Shown here piece after piece: positions 16,781-26,221 of a stretch of 64,000 nucleotides of DNA; positions within the stretch are counted from its first letter, which is position 1, and the number at the start of each line of letters is the position of its first letter. The position numbers and the translations under genes are program-made. Source of the DNA: Allosphingosinicella deserti (GTDB lineage: Bacteria > Pseudomonadota > Alphaproteobacteria > Sphingomonadales > Sphingomonadaceae); the NCBI RefSeq assembly GCF_003012735.1, contig NZ_PXYI01000003.1, positions 124,001-188,000 of the forward strand. Reading direction: 5' to 3'. Below the pieces are notes generated by a model. It ran no database searches and was not told where the DNA came from. It worked only from the letters and a program-made list of their open reading frames with translations.

Positions 16781-17368
16781 ATGCGCCGAGCGAAGTTTCT
16801 GGCCGTCTTCGTCGCTGCCCTGGGGCTGTCGAGCTGCCAGCCTCCGGAATATGAGCTCAGGCCCTTCTTCAAGACGGGCTTCCTGTACCTCGATCTTGAA
16901 TTCGAGGGCATGTGGCCGTTCAAGTGGGACGATTCGGAGGCGGAGGCGCGTTATCTCGAGGTCGTGACCTCCGACACCGTCCTGTGGGCGATCGAGGCGA
17001 GCGATGCGCCCGGCTGCACGACGCCGACGGCGAACCCTGCGTACCGGGAGCGTACGAGCCTCCGCTTCCCCCTGAGGTTCGGGGAGGCGCCGCGTTGCTT
17101 CAATACGCTCGCGGCTCCGAGACCGTTGCCGAGAGATCGTGACATCCTCGTTCGCAGCACCGGATCCGTGACGGACGGATCAGGCGCGTTCAGGATCGAG
17201 AGCGGGACGTTGGTGCCCGCACGCGACGCACAAGCGCTCTGGACACACGCTCCGTCGCGAAGCGGCCTGTGGCAGGCTCCCGAAACGCAAGTGCCCGGCG
17301 ACGCGAATGCGGTCGGCGACACGGAAGCAGGCGACGGGACGGACTCGAACCAGGCGCAGGGATTCTGA
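16781..17368 (+). CDS. Hypothetical lipoprotein
   Basis: A 195-residue lipoprotein with a lipobox LGLSSC and a GGAGGTAAAGA ribosome site. The mature part opens with an aromatic/acidic stretch (FEGMWPFKWDDSEAEARY) and carries two further cysteines (PGCTTP, PRCFNT). The last 30 residues are acidic and disordered. No family recognised. Confidence 0.7.
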   Translation: MRRAKFLAVFVAALGLSSCQPPEYELRPFFKTGFLYLDLEFEGMWPFKWDDSEAEARYLEVVTSDTVLWAIEASDAPGCTTPTANPAYRERTSLRFPLRFGEAPRCFNTLAAPRPLPRDRDILVRSTGSVTDGSGAFRIESGTLVPARDAQALWTHAPSRSGLWQAPETQVPGDANAVGDTEAGDGTDSNQAQGF

Positions 17369-17899
17369 CGCGGGGTCCCCAATCTTCGGCGCGGTGCTGG
17401 TGGGGATCAGGAGCCTGAACGGTCCCTTGGAGGTTTGCGCGTAAAGGCAGGCCTCGACGTCGGATTGAGCGTCGTCAATTTGCCGGTGGTTCGATCGTGC
17501 GCGCTGTAGCTGTTGAGATCGTTGCCGCCGCCATAGGCCGTGCCGTAGATGGGGTGCCGCCAGATGCCGCCGCCCATGGTGCTCACGCCACCCGCCTCAT
17601 GCCCCGATGGCGCGCGCATCGCAGGTCATTTGCTGATTACGTTGAGGTTTAGGTTCCCTCCGGCATTGCGCCGTTCATTCGTCCTTTCAAGAGCCTTTCT
17701 CCAGCAGTCTTCGGCATGGCCGCCCCCGCAACGTAACCTTCGAGTATGCATCCGTCCCCTCGGCTTTGTCAGGACCAGGTAAGCCCGAATCGACTTGGAC
17801 GATCGGCATGTCGGTCTGCTGCATCCGGAGCTGCATCAGCCGGGCGGGACGTCGCCCAGGCGCAGGCCCGCGATCTCCTGGCGACGTGGCGTCTCCGAT
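17369..17899. other. Stretch with no well-supported gene
   Basis: About 530 bp. A 70-codon minus-strand frame at 17407-17619 is the only listed candidate. The composition is mixed and no repeats or RNA genes are visible. It may hold remnants of decayed genes. Confidence 0.45.
17407..17619 (-). CDS. Doubtful 70-residue hypothetical
   Basis: Contains a protein-like stretch (HPIYGTAYGGGNDLNSY) but no ribosome site, no homology that I recognise, and a basic disordered end. It may be a fragment of a lost gene. Confidence 0.2.
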   Translation of the reverse strand: MRAPSGHEAGGVSTMGGGIWRHPIYGTAYGGGNDLNSYSAHDRTTGKLTTLNPTSRPAFTRKPPRDRSGS

Positions 17900-18820
17900 C
17901 TAGGACGGCGGGGCAGCAGACTTCACGGCAGCGATGACACCGCTCTGAACCTGTCGGCCAACCCCTTGCGAAAGAACATAGCCGGCGAGGCCACCCAAAA
18001 GGGTGCCAAGCGCTTCTTCGTTCAGGCGATCCGCTAAGCCTAGGGCCAGGATGATCCCGAGCAGGATGAGGATCGTGACGAACTGCACGATCTGTCCGGA
18101 GGAGACCAGTTCAAGTTGTATCTCGTCCGAAAACATCTTCAATCCGCCGAGTACGATCGCACCAACGCCGAATATGATCAGCATCAGAACGGGAATGTTC
18201 TTGGCTACACGCGCCGCCGCGGTGCCCTCGCTCATCTCCGCTAGAACGTTCTGGCGGCGCTCCTGCAGGTCCTTCAGTTCACGTTCGAGCCCGGTTTTCC
18301 GACCTGCCAGATTTCCGAATTCATGGCTTAGCTGGTCGATCCCTCTGCCAATCCGATCCAGGTAATTGTCAATGCCAATCGAACATATCTCGTCCAAATC
18401 AGGTGGTCCCTCTTCCCAGACATAGCTCGATTCGGACTTCCTGCTATAGGTCGCAAGCCCGCTAAGGAGAGCGTTGAGTTCGGGCGGCAAGGTCGTCGCG
18501 CCCGATCTGTTGCCTCTGCAAAGAGAAGTCTTATTCACTGCGCCTCGGATCGATTGCAGCGTCGTTCTTGCCGTTCGCAGGTCGACTGCTCCGGCCAGAT
18601 CGTTGAGTGACCTTAGTTCATTGTTCACGCGGAAGATTTCGCGTTCGATTCTGGAGAGCTCGCTTACAAATGCGTCTTGTCCAGCATTCGGTTTGATCGG
18701 ATGCGACGATGACGTTTGAGGCACAGCGGCGACGTTGGTCTGAGCTGCGGCGGACGCACCCGCTGCGGACACCAGTAGGACGATCGAGACCCTCAGCAAG
18801 CGCGTCAATAACCAGTTCAT
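17900..18820 (-). CDS. Exported coiled-coil membrane protein, unknown function
   Basis: A 306-residue protein starting at ATG 18820 behind GGAAGGG. It has a signal peptide (ending AAAQ), then a periplasmic helical/coiled-coil region (ELSRIEREIFRVNNELRSL and LERELKDLQERRQN) and three C-terminal hydrophobic helices (VLMLIIFGVGAIVLGGL, IVQFVTILILLGIILALGL, LGTLLGGLAGYVLSQG). Codon use appears less GC-biased than neighbours. A CRP-type dyad is centred about 90 bp upstream. I do not recognise the family; the layout could suit a membrane sensor or channel-like protein. Confidence 0.7.
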   Translation of the reverse strand: MNWLLTRLLRVSIVLLVSAAGASAAAQTNVAAVPQTSSSHPIKPNAGQDAFVSELSRIEREIFRVNNELRSLNDLAGAVDLRTARTTLQSIRGAVNKTSLCRGNRSGATTLPPELNALLSGLATYSRKSESSYVWEEGPPDLDEICSIGIDNYLDRIGRGIDQLSHEFGNLAGRKTGLERELKDLQERRQNVLAEMSEGTAAARVAKNIPVLMLIIFGVGAIVLGGLKMFSDEIQLELVSSGQIVQFVTILILLGIILALGLADRLNEEALGTLLGGLAGYVLSQGVGRQVQSGVIAAVKSAAPPS

Positions 18821-18902
18821 GTCGTGCCCTTCCTCTGGCTTTCCCCCCATTCCGATGGGGTCTTGCGAGCGAGGAACCTTAGTGCACGTCGTTGGAGCGC
18901 TT

Positions 18903-18918
18903 CGTGATGGCGGTCACG
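18903..18918 (-). promoter_or_regulatory. CRP-type operator dyad
   Basis: CGTGA-TGGCGG-TCACG, about 90 bp upstream of the start at 18820. Same core as three other sites in the window. Confidence 0.45.
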
Positions 18919-19010
18919 GCTTGCAGTTTCCGGAAGTGGGAATCCGATGTGTCTGATCGTCGCCGAAGCGTGGGCGAGACTCAGCCCACGCTTGCCTGGG
19001 CGGCGAGCGC

Positions 19011-20162
19011 TCAGTCGCCCCGTGCCGGTTGCTTGCGCCGGAACGGGTAGAGCGCCTGCGCCCGGTAGCCCTGCGGCACCTCCTCGGGGACGCCATAGCC
19101 GCTCGGCCATTGGCCCGGCGGCAGCAAATGGGTGCCGAACAGGCGGTCGAGCCAGGGGAAGTGGATCGCGAAATTCTTGTCCACCGCTTCGGGCTCGATG
19201 GCGTGGTGCCAATGGTGGAATCGCGGCGTCACCAGGAAGCGCCCCAGCCAGTCGAAATTTCCGCTGACATTGGCGTGGACCAGCGACGAATAGACGTAGA
19301 CGAAGCCGACATAGGCCTGAAGCACCGACGGGGCGAAGCCGATGGTGAGCAAGGGCAGCGAGGTGATGCCGCGCAGCGCGATGATTTCGATGAAGTGCAT
19401 CCGCGCGCCGGCCAGCCAGTCCATCCGCTTCGCCGAATGATGGACGGCGTGGAAGCCCCACAGGAAGGGGACGCGATGGAAGGCGCGGTGGAACCAATAT
19501 TGGGCGAGATCGGTGAGCAGCATCGCTTCGAGGAACTGCAGAGCCCAGGGCTGGGCGGCGACCATAGAGCGGAAATCGGCAAGGCCGCCGGTGCGTGCCA
19601 TTACCAGGGTGGACGGGGCCATGGCGAGGAAGGTGATCAACTGCACCATCATCGAGCTGACCAGATAATAGAACAGGTCCTCGCGCCATTCCTGGCGAAA
19701 CAGCCGCTGATCCGCGCGGTGCGGGAAGATCCGTTCCAGCGGCGCGAACATCAGGCCGGTGACGATCATGTTAATCGCGAAGAAATCGACTCCGAAGAAG
19801 ATCCCCCAATCGTGCAGCGCGCGCGGCTGCACGTTGGCGCCGCCGAGCAGGGTCGCTGCGAGCGCGACCAGCAAGGCAGTGGCGCCGAGCACCTTGCGCG
19901 GGCGCAGCATCAGGCTGAGCAGGGCAAGGCCGTAGGCGGCGAGCAGGACGAGGTGAACGAAGCCGCGCAATCCCGGCCAGTCGCGCACCGCTTCGAGCTC
20001 GGGCGTGCCGAACAGTCCCGACCAGCGCAGCGACACGACCAGGCTGAGGCCGAGCAACGCGAGCAGCAGCGCGAAGAAGCCGGCGAACCAGCCGCTGCCG
20101 AACCGCCGCGCCGCCACAGGCGCCTCCAGATCCTGCCCTAATTTCCTTGCCCACGCGCGCAT
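19011..20162 (-). CDS. Sterol desaturase/fatty acid hydroxylase family protein
   Basis: A 383-residue integral membrane di-iron enzyme. Three hydrophobic helices come first, then the histidine boxes HRAFHR, FHAVHHS and RFHHWHH in the last half, which bind the di-iron centre of the family. Such enzymes hydroxylate or desaturate lipids or carotenoids in the inner membrane. The substrate cannot be told from sequence. It stands alone, divergent from the H-NOX gene. Confidence 0.9.
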   Translation of the reverse strand: MRAWARKLGQDLEAPVAARRFGSGWFAGFFALLLALLGLSLVVSLRWSGLFGTPELEAVRDWPGLRGFVHLVLLAAYGLALLSLMLRPRKVLGATALLVALAATLLGGANVQPRALHDWGIFFGVDFFAINMIVTGLMFAPLERIFPHRADQRLFRQEWREDLFYYLVSSMMVQLITFLAMAPSTLVMARTGGLADFRSMVAAQPWALQFLEAMLLTDLAQYWFHRAFHRVPFLWGFHAVHHSAKRMDWLAGARMHFIEIIALRGITSLPLLTIGFAPSVLQAYVGFVYVYSSLVHANVSGNFDWLGRFLVTPRFHHWHHAIEPEAVDKNFAIHFPWLDRLFGTHLLPPGQWPSGYGVPEEVPQGYRAQALYPFRRKQPARGD

Positions 20163-20387
20163 CGGCCGCTCCCCTGTTCGGAGACGTTCTGGCCTGGGTG
20201 GGGAGCGACATCAAGCGCCTGTGCAAGAGCCCGGCGCGAGCGTCTCGAACATGTCGGCATTCAAAGGCGTGCCGTGTTCCTATTTCCGAGAGCCGGCGAA
20301 AGGCGGCCCCCGGTGAAGGGCCGATGCCGTCGTTAACCTCGTCTTAGCCTTGCTGCGTCACGAGTGCGGAACGGCAGGGAGGCGCGC

Positions 20388-20933
20388 ATGAAGGGCTTGG
20401 TTTTCACCACATTTTTCGGTTTTTGCGAGGCGCGTCATGGCGCCGACATGCTCGAGGATGTGATCGAGTCCGCGAACCTGCCGCATGGCGGCGCCTATAC
20501 CAGCGTCGGCACCTATCCGTTCGAGGAGATGGTCGCGCTGATCACCGCGGCGGTGCAGGCGACCGGATCGACGATGCCGGCGATGCTCGAGGAATTCGGC
20601 GCCTATTGCTTCGCCAGCTGGGTCAAGAAGTTCCCGCATCTGTTCGACGGCAAGGATCTGTTCGACGTGCTCGCCGGAATCGACGGCTTTCACGAGACCG
20701 AGGTCCGCAAACTCTATCCCGATGCCGAATTGCCGTCCTTCGTGGTGGTGGCACGCGATGCCGATTGTCTTGTGCTTCATTATGCCAGCTGCAAGCCGCT
20801 CGCCGATCTCGCCGTCGGGGTGATCCGCGGCGCCGCCGATTATCTCGGTGCGTCGGTCGAGATCGGCTATCGCCAGGAGCGCGACGCCGTGCGCTTCGAA
20901 ATCCGCCGCGCGCGTAACCTGCTCGCCGCCTGA
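20388..20933 (+). CDS. H-NOX (HNOB) heme gas-sensor protein
   Basis: A 181-residue stand-alone H-NOX domain (usual length). The N-terminus [15 protein letters not shown] and [13 protein letters not shown] are typical; His102 in [18 protein letters not shown] is the proximal heme ligand. The propionate-binding motif YxSxR reads YASCK (Y132, S134, K136), a Lys for Arg exchange. These proteins bind NO (and in some lineages O2) and pass the signal to a partner. The partner here is most likely the next gene, a methyl-accepting-type domain starting four bases after the stop. Confidence 0.9.
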   Translation: MKGLVFTTFFGFCEARHGADMLEDVIESANLPHGGAYTSVGTYPFEEMVALITAAVQATGSTMPAMLEEFGAYCFASWVKKFPHLFDGKDLFDVLAGIDGFHETEVRKLYPDAELPSFVVVARDADCLVLHYASCKPLADLAVGVIRGAADYLGASVEIGYRQERDAVRFEIRRARNLLAA

Positions 20934-20937
20934 GCCC

Positions 20938-21378
20938 GTGTCCGAGCCCTCCCTCGATCGCCTGCAGAAGCGGCTCGACCGCGAGCGCATGGCGCGCGAG
21001 CAGGCGGAAGCCTTGCTCGAGCAGAAAAGCCGGGAGCTGTTCGACGCCAACCAGCGGCTGACCGAGACGAACGCTGCGCTGGAGGCGCGGATCGCGGACG
21101 CGCTGGCGTTCCAGAACGATCTTCATACGCAGAAGGCGGCGCTCGAGCATACGATGCGCAATCTCGCCGAGGTGGTGGCGACGATCGAAACTATTTCCGG
21201 CCAGTCGCGCATGCTGGCGCTCAACGCGACGATCGAGGCCGCCCGCGCCGGCGAGGCGGGGCGTTGCTTCGCGGTGGTCGCCAACGAGGTCAAGGCGCTC
21301 GCCAACCAGACCCGCGAGGCGACATTGCGCGCCGGCAAGCTGCTGCGCGAGGACGGGGCGGCGGCGCTGGCCTTGTAA
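20938..21378 (+). CDS. Soluble methyl-accepting chemotaxis signalling domain protein
   Basis: A 146-residue cytoplasmic protein starting at GTG 20938, tightly coupled to the H-NOX gene. Residues 1-75 form a coiled coil ([20 protein letters not shown]); the rest contains the hairpin tip of MCPs ([20 protein letters not shown], then [15 protein letters not shown]). There is no membrane segment or sensor domain. It is shorter than normal MCPs and appears to lack most of the methylation helices. It probably receives the gas signal from H-NOX and acts on a CheA-like kinase. Confidence 0.88.
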   Translation: MSEPSLDRLQKRLDRERMAREQAEALLEQKSRELFDANQRLTETNAALEARIADALAFQNDLHTQKAALEHTMRNLAEVVATIETISGQSRMLALNATIEAARAGEAGRCFAVVANEVKALANQTREATLRAGKLLREDGAAALAL

Positions 21379-21521
21379 CCCCCCGCCGGTTGGCGTCAGC
21401 TCGGCACGGCGAAATGGGCTGGACCGGCTTGCAAAACCGGCCGGGAAGCGCACAAGGCGGACGCGGCCGATTTGGCGTCGTCGGCGCGTGCTGCGAGGTG
21501 GCGCAGGTTCGAGGAGACCGC

Positions 21522-21842
21522 ATGATCGAAGCTCCGCCCGCCGCCATCAGCCTTGCGCCGGACATTCCGCAGAATTTCAGCATCGAAGCTCCGAGGAGGG
21601 CGGCCGCGCACCAACGGATCGTTCCCGCCTGCCCAAGGGCTGCCGATAACGGCTCCGGCGAGATCGTGGTGTGCGGGCGCCGGGACGATCGGCGCTATCG
21701 CCTGGAGGCACCCTCCCGCGCTGCGGACGCACGGATGGAGGAGATCAACGACAGCCTCTCGATCAAGGTCGGCTCCGCCCGCATCGGCTCCTTCAAGGAT
21801 TCCTCAGGGCAGAGACGTTTGGGTTTGAACGTGCGGTTTTGA
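21522..21842 (+). CDS. Hypothetical protein of the sphingomonad EIVVCGRR type
   Basis: A 106-residue protein starting at ATG 21522 behind GAGGAGA. The middle has CPRAADNGSGEIVVCGRRDDRRYRL, a pattern seen in many small sphingomonad envelope proteins of unknown function. No clear signal peptide in this start version. The C-terminus is beta-like. Confidence 0.6.
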   Translation: MIEAPPAAISLAPDIPQNFSIEAPRRAAAHQRIVPACPRAADNGSGEIVVCGRRDDRRYRLEAPSRAADARMEEINDSLSIKVGSARIGSFKDSSGQRRLGLNVRF

Positions 21843-22162
21843 AAATCGCGGCGCTCCTTGGTCTGGAGTGGCGTGATCCAGACGCGAAAACGTGCCGAAC
21901 CGTCCGGGCACTCCGGGTGCCGGTCGTCGGTACCGGCACTCTGGAGGTCTGGATCTCGAACTGACGTCCGGTTGCGTGGTCGATCGGCGGAGGTACGGAA
22001 ATCGTGGCGAAGGCCGCTCATGAAGCGCTGGCGTAGAGCCGCCAACTCGGATCCGCGAGCGAGACTGCAGCGAAAGCGGCTTCGTCGTTATCGGCGCGAG
22101 GTGATTGCGTATGACCAGCGAGGCAGGGCGCTCGCAAGCAGCGCGCCTCTGAGCGTCACCAG

Positions 22163-22522
22163 GTGAAACGCCTCGCCTACAGCCTGTTCATTCTGATTGC
22201 GGCCTTGCCGACGCTCGTCCCGATGGCCGCCGTTGGATTGGCGATCCAGGGGATCGTGCTGACGGCACGGGGCAGCGTCGTCGGCGCGATCTTCTGCTTG
22301 GCGGCCGCGGTCTATCTGGCCCTGGTCATGTTCGCGCCGACGAGCGCCGTGCCAGGCGCCAGGACGTACCGAGCGCTCTGCGACGCCGAGCGGGAGCGTG
22401 GGCGTGCGACGCAGCTGATGCGCGATTTGACGTCCGGCAAGCGCGGCGTACCCGGGGCGCTCGAGGCGAGGCGAACGCCAGGCGATCCGGGCGATCCGGC
22501 GGAGCGGGATCTAAGGGGCTGA
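22163..22522 (+). CDS. Small membrane protein
   Basis: A 119-residue protein from GTG 22163 with two hydrophobic helices (YSLFILIAALPTLVPMAAVG and IFCLAAAVYLALVMF) and a basic, disordered tail. No family recognised. A possible tiny basic frame ends at 22166 and overlaps its start, but that frame has no other support. Confidence 0.5.
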   Translation: MKRLAYSLFILIAALPTLVPMAAVGLAIQGIVLTARGSVVGAIFCLAAAVYLALVMFAPTSAVPGARTYRALCDAERERGRATQLMRDLTSGKRGVPGALEARRTPGDPGDPAERDLRG

Positions 22523-22544
22523 TCTCTCCTCGCGTTTTCCGCGT

Positions 22545-23534
22545 TCAGGGGGCTGGAGGGTTCGCAAGCGTCGCGTCCAGGAACGCCACCACCTTGGGCC
22601 AGCTGTCGGCCCGCGCCGCCGCATTGGCCTGCGCGGTGCCCCCGATCGTCGCCCAGTGGCGCATCGTCTTGTGCTCGGGGGGGAGCGGGGCGCCCATCAC
22701 CGCATGGCCGGCCTCGGGATAGGTGAGCAGCTGAACGGCCGGGCGGCCCGCCTTGCGGGCACGCGCCTCGACGGCGCGCCCCATCGGGCAGGAGGGCCAC
22801 AGCAGGTCGCGTTCGCCGCAGACCATCAGCAGGCGGCCGGCGAAGCGTTCGACCGGGATCTCGGTCTCGGGATGCTTGCCGAGCTCGGCGAGCGCGTTGA
22901 CGAACACCGGGAGCAGATCCTTGCTGCCGTCGCCGGAGCCATAAGCGAGGCTCGGCACCGGCGTTCCGCCCTGGGACCAGGAACTGATCCCGCCGAACAG
23001 GATTGCCGGCCCCGAGAGGCCGTCCCAGACGACGTTGGACGGCATGCCGGCGACGACCGCACGAACACCGGGATAGCGGGTCGCGACCAGCAAGGCGGCT
23101 TCCGCGCCCTTGGAATAGCCGACGATGGCAAGCGCCGTTCCGTCGACCTCGGGCCGGGCTTTCAGCCAGTCGAGCCCGCGATAGAAATGCTCCAGCGGCA
23201 CGCGTTCCAGCTTGGAATGCTTGCCGGGCACGTTGAAATAGCCGAGGTGGAGGACGTTGTAGCCGGCCTTTTGCAGCAGAAGCGCCTGCAGCTTCAGGTC
23301 CTTGCCGAGACCGCCTTCCGATCCGCCGAGCAACAGGATACCGGGCCTCCGTGCCTGGCCGGCCGTAAAGTAATTGGCGAACAACCCGCCTTCGTCGATC
23401 CGTCGCCCGGTCGTACCGGCGTCGACGATCTCGGCCGGCTTGGCCGGCTTCAGCAAATTCCACGCGAACAGCCCCCCGGCTGCGACGACCAGGAACAGCA
23501 CTACGCCGATCGCGATCTTCCAGCGACGTTTCAT
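22545..23534 (-). CDS. BAAT/acyl-CoA thioester hydrolase-type alpha/beta hydrolase
   Basis: A 329-residue protein starting at ATG 23534 behind GGGGGAGA. It has an N-terminal membrane anchor (IAIGVVLFLVVAAGGLFAW) and the alpha/beta hydrolase fold of the BAAT C-terminal family: GILLLGGSEGGLG oxyanion region, nucleophile in GYSKGAEA, acid in CGERDLLWP, and His in YPEAGHAV. Probably an envelope-facing esterase or thioesterase; the substrate is unknown. Confidence 0.82.
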   Translation of the reverse strand: MKRRWKIAIGVVLFLVVAAGGLFAWNLLKPAKPAEIVDAGTTGRRIDEGGLFANYFTAGQARRPGILLLGGSEGGLGKDLKLQALLLQKAGYNVLHLGYFNVPGKHSKLERVPLEHFYRGLDWLKARPEVDGTALAIVGYSKGAEAALLVATRYPGVRAVVAGMPSNVVWDGLSGPAILFGGISSWSQGGTPVPSLAYGSGDGSKDLLPVFVNALAELGKHPETEIPVERFAGRLLMVCGERDLLWPSCPMGRAVEARARKAGRPAVQLLTYPEAGHAVMGAPLPPEHKTMRHWATIGGTAQANAAARADSWPKVVAFLDATLANPPAP

Positions 23535-23835
23535 GATCGATCGTCTCCCCCACGCAGAGAGAGGTGGCCCACCGCCATCGCAGCATGATCCGCGCCTCGC
23601 GACCATCCGCCCGAACGCGCGGGACGAACCGTCAGACTCCAACGCCGGTCGATGCTTCGAACGTCCCCTTCTCTGGCTCGATGATTGCCGGATTACTGTT
23701 CCTTGTCCAGCTTCGCAGCATCGGGACGTGACGTCCTATCATTCACTGCACTTGACGGCGCAAACCCTCGTCGCCGTCTTTGTTAGCCTCCGCATCGGCC
23801 TCGTCGGCATCAGTCAAACGCGAATGCCGCTTCGC
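23535..23835. other. Intergenic stretch without a gene
   Basis: About 300 bp between the hydrolase start and the end of the acetyltransferase gene. No convincing frame, hairpin or RNA gene seen. Confidence 0.5.
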
Positions 23836-24336
23836 TCAGCGCCGGCCGGCCAGCGTCAGCAGCGCATCGCCCGAGACACGCTGCACGGTCCATTCGTCCT
23901 GCGCGACCGCGCCCTTGGCGCGGTAGAAGTCGATGGCGGGCGTGTTCCAATCGAGCACCCACCATTCGAACCGGGCGCAGCCACGGTCGACGGCGAGGCC
24001 GGCGATCGCCTTGAGCAGGGCCGCGCCGGCGCCGCTGCCGCGCGCGTCCGGGGTGATGTAGAGGTCGTCGAGCCAGATCCCGCGCCGGCCGGTCCAGGTC
24101 GAGAAGGTGGTGTAGAAGATCGCGAAGCCGATCGCCGAGTCTTCGCCGCCCTGATCGCCGCTGCGCTCCGCGATCAGCGCCTCCGCCGCCGGGCGCGCGC
24201 CGAACAGGGCCTCGTGGAGCATCGCCTCGGTCGATTCGACCGAATCGGGTGCCTGCTCGAAGGCTGCGAGCTCGCGGACGAAGCGGTGGATGACGGGCAC
24301 GTCTGCGGGCGCGGCGGGGCGGATGGAGAGAGTCAT
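23836..24336 (-). CDS. GNAT family N-acetyltransferase
   Basis: A 166-residue GNAT protein: N-terminal IRPAAPADVPVIHRFVREL, the central WLDDLYITPDARGSGAGAALL acetyl-CoA loop, and C-terminal WNTPAIDFYRAKGA. The spacing resembles diamine (spermidine/spermine) acetyltransferases of the SAT1 type, but substrate is not certain. Confidence 0.88.
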   Translation of the reverse strand: MTLSIRPAAPADVPVIHRFVRELAAFEQAPDSVESTEAMLHEALFGARPAAEALIAERSGDQGGEDSAIGFAIFYTTFSTWTGRRGIWLDDLYITPDARGSGAGAALLKAIAGLAVDRGCARFEWWVLDWNTPAIDFYRAKGAVAQDEWTVQRVSGDALLTLAGRR

Positions 24337-24437
24337 GGGAGCAGCCTTATCGAGACGCGCCGATCACCGCCATGCCTTGGCGGGGGTGGCGTGGGGCGAC
24401 GGCCGGGCTTCGGGGACCTGCAGGCTCCGGATGTCCC

Positions 24438-25616
24438 TCATTCCGCGCCGGAATCCGCGATCACCAGGCAGATCGACTCCCGGGCAAGCGCGATCGCCTG
24501 CTCGCGGCTTCGCCTGGCCGGCGCGGGCGCGGGGGTGGAGAGGGGCGGCAGCAGCGGCGCGGCATAATCGACCTTCACTGCCCAGTTGACGTTCTGCGGC
24601 AGCGTCCCTTCGGCTTCGAGAAAGGCGTCGACCGCCGCCTGCGCAGCGATGATGCCGACGACCTGGCCGGCCTCGTTGACCAGCGGCCCGCCCGAATTGC
24701 CCGGCTGCACCGGCACCGAGATTTGCATATAGGCATTCTCGTCGCCAAGCCCGGAGAGCGCACTGACGGTGCCGTCGGTGAAACGCGGCTCGGTGATGCC
24801 GAGATAATTGGCGGCGCCGTATCCGATCGTGAACACGCGGTCCCCGGCGTGGAGCGCGCCGGCCGGCGCAAAGCCGAGATAGCGGGCGGGCCGCGCCTCG
24901 ACCTTGAGCAAGGCGAGATCGTTGGCCGGGCTGACCCGGGCGATCGCCGCGTCGTGGACGATTCCGTTCGGCATCCGGCAGCCGATCCTGCGGGCGCCGT
25001 CGATCACATGATAGCTGGTGAGAACGTGCCCGGCGGGCCCGATGAAGAAGCCGGTCCCGACCGACAGTCCCGGATCCTTCGAAGCGGAGTCCGGCGCCGC
25101 AGGGGTGTGCCCCCGCGTCCCCCGGCCGGCCAGAAAGGCCTGGGCGTGCGGCATCGGCGCCTCGACCTTGACCTCGGTCCCGGCGGGCGTGCCGCAGGCG
25201 ACCTGCAGGATCGACTCGCCGATCGAGCCTTTCTCCACCGGTGCCGGGGCCGAGGGCGCGATCTTCATCATCGGCATCACCGCGCCGGCAGCGTCGTAGG
25301 CGATCCGATCAAGCGTCGCGAAGGCCCGCGATCCGCAGCGGAAGGAATAATGGGTGGCCTGATGCTGCTGCCCGTTCGGCAGCGCCGCTTCGCCGATCGC
25401 AAGCGCCCAGATGTCCACCCGGTCGCCCTTGCCGCGGGCGATCGTCTCGCGGTCGACATAGGTGACGACCCGGCTCGGCGCGGCGCCGTTGAGGCCGATC
25501 CACCACCATTCGGCGGCGTCTGCGGGCACTGACGACGCAGCGAGCAGGAAGGCGATCGAGGCTCCGAGTTTCACCAGCGCACCCCCTGTGGCAGCGAAAA
25601 CCTTGTTCCTCTTCAT
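24438..25616 (-). CDS. Exported trypsin-like (S1C) serine protease
   Basis: A 392-residue protein with a signal peptide (ending PADA). Residues 36-145 form a small domain with two cysteines (surface-adhesin-like, WWWIGLNGAAPSRVVTYVD). The protease domain has the triad His203 (LTSYHVIDG), Asp233 (ANDLAL) and Ser308 (PGNSGGP). No PDZ domain follows, unlike DegP. It probably cleaves envelope proteins in the periplasm. Confidence 0.88.
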   Translation of the reverse strand: MKRNKVFAATGGALVKLGASIAFLLAASSVPADAAEWWWIGLNGAAPSRVVTYVDRETIARGKGDRVDIWALAIGEAALPNGQQHQATHYSFRCGSRAFATLDRIAYDAAGAVMPMMKIAPSAPAPVEKGSIGESILQVACGTPAGTEVKVEAPMPHAQAFLAGRGTRGHTPAAPDSASKDPGLSVGTGFFIGPAGHVLTSYHVIDGARRIGCRMPNGIVHDAAIARVSPANDLALLKVEARPARYLGFAPAGALHAGDRVFTIGYGAANYLGITEPRFTDGTVSALSGLGDENAYMQISVPVQPGNSGGPLVNEAGQVVGIIAAQAAVDAFLEAEGTLPQNVNWAVKVDYAAPLLPPLSTPAPAPARRSREQAIALARESICLVIADSGAE

Positions 25617-25717
25617 CCATGATCCGGGCGAGGATTACAAATCCGGAATGGCGGCGTCCGTCGCCGGGCATGGTCTACCGACGATGCAGCGAGTCCGTCC
25701 CGGCGGCTGTCGCCGGC

Positions 25718-26113
25718 TCAGCCCGGGTAGCGTTCGAACTTGGGCAGGCTGTCCAGTTGCTCGGTCCATCCGAGATGATCGGCATATTGGATGTGCGCGC
25801 CCGGCGCGTGCGCTGCGGAGTCGTCGAGCGTCGCGCTCTGAATGTCGGTGATGCCGGGCAGGAAGGCCTCGTTGAGATACAGCAGGCCCGTACCGCAATC
25901 CCCGCAGAAATGCCGCCGGCCGTGTTCGGAGGAGGGATGAACCTTTGGGGTGCCCGCGGTGATCCGGACCTGATCCGACTTGAACGCGATCCACGCCACC
26001 ATCGGCGCACCAGCGGACCGGCGGCAATCCTCGCAATGGCAGATGGCATGATGCAGGATTTCACCCTCTGCCTCGTAGCGCACCGCCCCACAATGACATC
26101 CGCCGCTCGCCAT
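25718..26113 (-). CDS. GFA family zinc protein
   Basis: About 131 residues with the GFA fold: CHCGAVRYEAEG, CHCEDCRRSAG and FCGDCGTGL give the two zinc sites. The family includes glutathione-dependent formaldehyde-activating enzyme, but most members have no proven reaction. ATG 26113 has GGGGAG upstream; in-frame ATG codons at 26128 and 26143 are alternatives. Confidence 0.88.
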   Translation of the reverse strand: MASGGCHCGAVRYEAEGEILHHAICHCEDCRRSAGAPMVAWIAFKSDQVRITAGTPKVHPSSEHGRRHFCGDCGTGLLYLNEAFLPGITDIQSATLDDSAAHAPGAHIQYADHLGWTEQLDSLPKFERYPG

Positions 26114-26221
26114 CGCCAATCTCCCCATGTCGTTCGAATGCAATGTGTCGAGGCACGGACGCCATGTCCAGCCACCGCGAAGAGAGAGAGGGGTTACGCG
26201 ACGGGAGCCGCTTCGCAGTCG

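Noticed and set aside
19029-20141. 370-codon plus-strand frame over the sterol desaturase gene
   Set aside because: The minus strand has the intact histidine boxes; the plus-strand product is Glu/Arg/Gln-rich shadow sequence.
21858-22166. 102-codon plus-strand frame before the small membrane protein
   Set aside because: Arg/Ser-rich composition without ribosome site; only its last 48 codons look possible and they have no other support.
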